Origin: Arthrobacter sp. Soil762
Lineage (GTDB): Bacteria > Actinomycetota > Actinomycetes > Actinomycetales > Micrococcaceae
Length of the DNA: 64,000 nt
Direction: 5' to 3'
Assembly (NCBI RefSeq): GCF_001428335.1
Contig: NZ_LMSG01000012.1
Location: 126,659 to 190,658, forward strand
Below, in pieces: positions 60,690 through 64,000 of this stretch (position 1 is the stretch's first letter; every line of letters starts with the position of its first letter). A model generated the notes under the pieces. That model saw only the letters and a program-made list of their open reading frames with translations. It had not been told where the DNA came from and made no database searches. Position numbers and translations under genes: made by a program.

Positions 60690-61898
60690 ATGGATGCTTT
60701 AGCCCTGATTCTTGCCCTGTTGATGCTGCTGGTGGGTGCCGTCGCCGGCGCCGCCGCCACCTACTTTTCCCTCCGCCGGCACAGTCGTGCCCTGGAGGAG
60801 GACTTCGACGCCGTCTCGTCGCGGCTTTCCGAGGTCAGCGCGCAGTTCGCCGCCGCGGACGCGGAGCGCCGCCTGCTCTCGATGCAGAACCGGGAACTCG
60901 GCGAGTCCCGCAACCAGGACGGGAGCGTCCTCCGGGCACTCGCCCCCGTGGCGGAAAAGCTGACCGCTGTGCAGCAGCAGGTGGCCCTGCTGGAACGCGA
61001 CCGCCTTGAACAGTACGGCCAGCTCGCGCAACAACTTCAGGAGGCCAGGCTTTCCGATGCCCAGCTGATCCGGTCCACGCACGCCCTCGAGTCAGCGTTG
61101 CGCTCCAACAGTGCTCGTGGACAGTGGGGCGAAGTTCAATTGCGCCGCGTGGTTGAGGCATCGGGCATGCTCAAGCACGTGGATTTCCTGGAGCAGGTCC
61201 ACAGTGGCGGGGCCGATTCAGCGGTTCGTCCCGACCTCGTCGTCCAGCTGCCGGGCCAGAAGCAGCTGGTGGTGGACGCGAAGGTTCCGTTGTCCTCGTA
61301 CCTGGAGGCCCAGGAGCTGGGTGCGCGTCAGGAAACGGGTATAACCGGGAATCCCGGCAGCCAGCAATCCCTGCTGGCCGCCCACGCCAAGGCGCTGCGG
61401 GCCCACGTGGACTCGCTCAGCAACAAGAAGTACTGGGACATCACCGGGAACTCCCCCGAGCTGGTGATCTGCTTCCTGCCGGCCGAATCCATCCTGGCCG
61501 CCGCCCTGACAGCCGATGCGACGCTGTTGGACCACGCGCTTTCCAGGAATGTGGTTCTTGCCTCGCCGAGTACGCTGCTCGCAGTGCTCAAATCGGTGGC
61601 TTTCACATGGCGCCAGGATGTGCTGACGGACAGTGCGCGGGAACTGTTCGACCTCGCCCGCCAGCTGTACGAACGCATGGGAACGCTCGGCGAAAACGTG
61701 GGCAAGCTGGGTTCGTCCCTGAAGTCCTCGGTGGACCGGTATAACGCCCTGATCGGCACCCTGGAAGCGCGGATCTTGCCCACCGCACGGAAGCTCAATG
61801 CCATGGATGAATCCGGGCTGCTCACCCCGCCGGCACTCGAGGTCACGCCGCGCACGCTGGCGGCCCCGGAGTTTCAGCAGGACGAAGCCGCCGCCTGA
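60690..61898 (+). CDS. rmuC: DNA recombination protein RmuC
   Basis: The 402-residue protein has an N-terminal membrane helix (LALILALLMLLVGAVAGAAATYF), a long coiled coil (about residues 35-130) and the RmuC nuclease-like core (NSARGQWGEVQLRRVVEASGML, VDAKVPLSSYLEA, NSPELVICFLPAE). It limits inversions at short repeats in E. coli. The ATG at 60690 is close behind GTGAGGAT. It faces ispH, with 16 bp between the stops. Confidence 0.92.
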   Translation: MDALALILALLMLLVGAVAGAAATYFSLRRHSRALEEDFDAVSSRLSEVSAQFAAADAERRLLSMQNRELGESRNQDGSVLRALAPVAEKLTAVQQQVALLERDRLEQYGQLAQQLQEARLSDAQLIRSTHALESALRSNSARGQWGEVQLRRVVEASGMLKHVDFLEQVHSGGADSAVRPDLVVQLPGQKQLVVDAKVPLSSYLEAQELGARQETGITGNPGSQQSLLAAHAKALRAHVDSLSNKKYWDITGNSPELVICFLPAESILAAALTADATLLDHALSRNVVLASPSTLLAVLKSVAFTWRQDVLTDSARELFDLARQLYERMGTLGENVGKLGSSLKSSVDRYNALIGTLEARILPTARKLNAMDESGLLTPPALEVTPRTLAAPEFQQDEAAA

Positions 61899-61914
61899 CG
61901 TTGCCGGAGACCGG

Positions 61915-62994
61915 TCAGTTGCGGGAGCGGCGGCCGCCGAGCGCCCGGCTGACGTCTCCGGCTTCCTTCAGGGTTGCGCGGAGTTCCTTAGGCAACGAGA
62001 AAAGGAGGTCTTCTTCGGCCGTGACAACTTCTTCCACGGAGCCATAGCCGTAGTCGGCCAGCAGTCGCAGGACGTCCGTGACCAGGATCTCAGGTACAGA
62101 AGCCCCGGATGTGACTCCGACCGTTGCCACGCCTTCAAACCACGCCTCGTCCACTTCGTTGGCGAAGTCCACACGGTAGGAGGCCTTGGCACCGTACTCC
62201 AGCGCGACTTCCACCAGGCGGACCGAGTTCGAGGAGTTGGCCGATCCCACCACAATGACAAGCTCAGCCTGGGGGGAGATCTTCTTGATGGCCACCTGAC
62301 GGTTGGTGGTGGCGTAGCAGATGTCGTCGCTGGGCGGATCCTGCAGGGTGGGGAACCGATCCTTCAGCAGGCGGACCGTTTCCATGGTCTCGTCCACGCT
62401 GAGGGTGGTCTGGGACAGCCAGATGACCTTTTCCGGATCCCTGACGGTTACCTTGTCCACTTCATGGGGACCGTTAATGATCTGGATGTGTTCCGGGGCT
62501 TCGCCCGCGGTGCCCTCAACTTCCTCGTGACCGTCGTGGCCGATCAGCAGGATGTCGAAGTCGTCCTTGGCGAACCTCACGGCTTCCTTATGAACCTTTG
62601 TCACCAACGGGCAGGTGGCGTCAATGGTGCGAAGCCCGCGGTCTTCGGCTGACTGGACGACGGCCGGGGATACCCCGTGGGCGGAAAAGATCACCAGGGC
62701 GCCTTCTGGGACCTCGTCCGTCTCGTCGACGAAGATGGCGCCCTGGGCCTCCAGCGAGCTCACCACGTGGACGTTGTGCACGATCTGCTTCCGGACGTAA
62801 ACCGGCGGACCGTAGTGTTCCAAGGCCTTCTCGACAGCGATCACGGCTCGGTCCACACCGGCGCAATAGCCGCGGGGCGCAGCAAGGAGTACCTTTTTGG
62901 GACCGGTCACCGGAGCCGCGGCGGCTACCTCCTCAGGCGAGCGCCGCCTGCGCGGGACAGTTGGCATCGAGAGGGACACAGCTGAGGAAGTCAT
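61915..62994 (-). CDS. ispH: 4-hydroxy-3-methylbut-2-enyl diphosphate reductase
   Basis: The 359-residue protein has the three cluster cysteines in [11 protein letters not shown] (Cys44), [12 protein letters not shown] and [12 protein letters not shown], plus the SAHGVSP and GSANSSNS substrate-binding segments. It makes IPP and DMAPP in the last step of the MEP pathway. About 30 N-terminal residues precede the conserved core. The ATG overlaps the stop of the upstream membrane-protein gene (ATGA). Confidence 0.96.
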   Translation of the reverse strand: MTSSAVSLSMPTVPRRRRSPEEVAAAAPVTGPKKVLLAAPRGYCAGVDRAVIAVEKALEHYGPPVYVRKQIVHNVHVVSSLEAQGAIFVDETDEVPEGALVIFSAHGVSPAVVQSAEDRGLRTIDATCPLVTKVHKEAVRFAKDDFDILLIGHDGHEEVEGTAGEAPEHIQIINGPHEVDKVTVRDPEKVIWLSQTTLSVDETMETVRLLKDRFPTLQDPPSDDICYATTNRQVAIKKISPQAELVIVVGSANSSNSVRLVEVALEYGAKASYRVDFANEVDEAWFEGVATVGVTSGASVPEILVTDVLRLLADYGYGSVEEVVTAEEDLLFSLPKELRATLKEAGDVSRALGGRRSRN

Positions 62995-63854
62995 CCCTCC
63001 ATGCTACCGGGTTGGGGCCGCCGCCCCGGCGAGGCGATCCGGATCACAAGGGCCGCCGCAACCAGCACACCGCCGGTTATCGCTGCACCACCGACCCAGG
63101 ATTGGAAGCTGCTGGAAGCGGCCTCCACAAACGCATCTTTGAACATATCCGAAAGCCCATTGCCGCTCGCCACCCCCATGACGGCATCCCTCGCGAGTTG
63201 CGAGCCGGCAGACCACAGGCCGGCCAGTACCAGCGCCGCAAGTCCCACAGCGAAAGCCACTGACCAGCGACGGCGGGCGGAAACCAGGGCCAACGCAAAG
63301 GCGATTCCCGCTCCGATGGCAAGGGAGTAGCCGAGCGGCGCGTAGGCGGACACCCTCCCGACCATTTGGCGCTGCTCAGGCTCTCCGACGTTGACCAGCG
63401 TCTGCTCCGGCGAAGTCAGCGGGAGTCCGGTGGTGAGTGCGAGCTCCTCCGTCGCCAGCGCCACCAGGGGTGCCACGTCCAACGTAAGCGACGACGGGGA
63501 GTCAGGTTCGGCGGGAACCGATGCGGGTGCGGCGAAGCTGAGCCGGTGGCTCTTCCGCAGCGTTTCCTCCCAGGCCGCCGGGTAGCCGGGCAAGGCTGTG
63601 AGGGAACCGGCAGCCGCCTCAAGCACTGGCGTGACCAGACCTGCCAGGGCGTCCGGGATGGCCCCTGTATCGATGGTGCCCACAGCGGCCGCGGCGAGCC
63701 GCTGCTGGAATTCTGCGTCCTGCCCCAGGGGAGCGGCCAGTGCCACAAAGCCATCCTCCTGAACCACGTTGCGGTCAAGCCAGATGGCGGGTACGGCCAG
63801 GGCGGACAGCAAAACGCCCACGACGACGGCGATGGCTGAAACGAAGGTGCGCAA
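62991..63854 (-). CDS. Predicted membrane protein of unknown function
   Basis: The 287-residue protein has an N-terminal helix ([22 protein letters not shown]), a large extracytoplasmic region of about 130 residues, and three C-terminal helices ([59 protein letters not shown]). I do not recognise a family. The start is TTG at 63854 with GAGGA 8 nt upstream. Its stop overlaps the ispH start, so the two are translationally coupled. Confidence 0.82.
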   Translation of the reverse strand: MRTFVSAIAVVVGVLLSALAVPAIWLDRNVVQEDGFVALAAPLGQDAEFQQRLAAAAVGTIDTGAIPDALAGLVTPVLEAAAGSLTALPGYPAAWEETLRKSHRLSFAAPASVPAEPDSPSSLTLDVAPLVALATEELALTTGLPLTSPEQTLVNVGEPEQRQMVGRVSAYAPLGYSLAIGAGIAFALALVSARRRWSVAFAVGLAALVLAGLWSAGSQLARDAVMGVASGNGLSDMFKDAFVEAASSSFQSWVGGAAITGGVLVAAALVIRIASPGRRPQPGSMEG

Positions 63855-63953
63855 AACGGGTCCTCACGGGTGGGCGGCAGCACAGCCATCATAGGGCTGG
63901 TGTCTGGACAAAGAATGTCAGTCTCGGGTGATACAGCTTATGGATAAGGTTGA

Positions 63954-64000
63954 ATGGCAACCGCCAGCCCACTGACGGCCGCCATCCAAGCACGAACCGC
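63954..64000 (+). CDS. Possible start of a gene running off the right edge
   Basis: An ATG at 63954 with AAGG shortly upstream opens a frame (MATASPLTAAIQART...) that stays open for the 15 codons visible. In related genomes a gene divergent from the ispH region is often xseA, but too little is visible to identify this one. Confidence 0.35.
   Translation, partial: MATASPLTAAIQART

Overview
This is a high-GC (roughly 65% by eye) actinobacterial chromosome segment. The protein sequences and the gene order fit the Micrococcaceae, in the Arthrobacter/Pseudarthrobacter group. Support comes from the coproporphyrin-dependent haem cluster, a MoeZ-TetR-DUF3107 block with a DEAD-box helicase nearby, a sigE/anti-sigma/tatB/mrp block, DUF3117, dapE/dapD/dapC/fdxA, and sugar importers without their own ATPase. 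I see no rRNA, tRNA, CRISPR array, insertion sequence or prophage. Most of the window is ordinary core chromosome, densely packed, and no intergenic gap exceeds about 300 bp.

Layout. 1-8.3 kb: haem synthesis, hemE-hemY / surface protein / hemQ-hemH-hemC-hemD on the minus strand with hemA divergent; together they encode most of the coproporphyrin branch. 8.3-11.3 kb: MoeZ, a TetR regulator, DUF3107, a small membrane protein and pterin dehydratase. 11.3-14.7 kb: thiO-thiS-thiG under a TPP riboswitch, with thiE divergent. 14.7-21.7 kb: an RNB ribonuclease, a DEAD-box helicase with a long leader, an orphan DNA methyltransferase, a PHP phosphoesterase and aminopeptidase P. 21.7-25.2 kb: a carbohydrate importer (lipoprotein plus two permeases) behind a LacI-type palindrome. 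25.3-32.6 kb: a general stress protein, an MgtE-like regulatory module without membrane domain, DUF1003, Mrp, TatB, anti-sigma, ECF sigma, O-methyltransferase and DUF3117. 32.8-38.8 kb: a PIG-V-like membrane protein, a DivIVA-like protein, a LOG protein and a glutamate-type ABC importer. 38.8-47.5 kb: lysine/diaminopimelate genes dapE, dapD and dapC, with galE, gltA and fdxA. 47.6-58.5 kb: TypA, an SGNH lipoprotein and an oligopeptide importer with two tandem binding proteins. 58.6-64 kb: a truncated flavin monooxygenase next to a low-GC DUF1877-like gene, then YchF, RmuC, IspH and a membrane protein.

Regulation is the most informative layer. Many genes have a TANNNT -10 box only 6-9 nt upstream of ATG/GTG and no Shine-Dalgarno, so leaderless transcripts look common. 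The dapE/dapD and thiO/thiE pairs appear to have interleaved divergent promoters. Several perfect palindromes sit at promoters: before hemQ, the sugar importer, the glutamate importer, the TetR gene and the SGNH gene. Long perfect hairpins mark convergent gene ends, including a 54-bp uninterrupted palindrome. The only clear sign of recent rearrangement is at 58.68-59.46 kb. I did not find a convincing undescribed multi-gene system; the best leads are the promoter architectures, the haem-cluster surface protein, the orphan methyltransferase in the helicase operon and the 58.7 kb junction.
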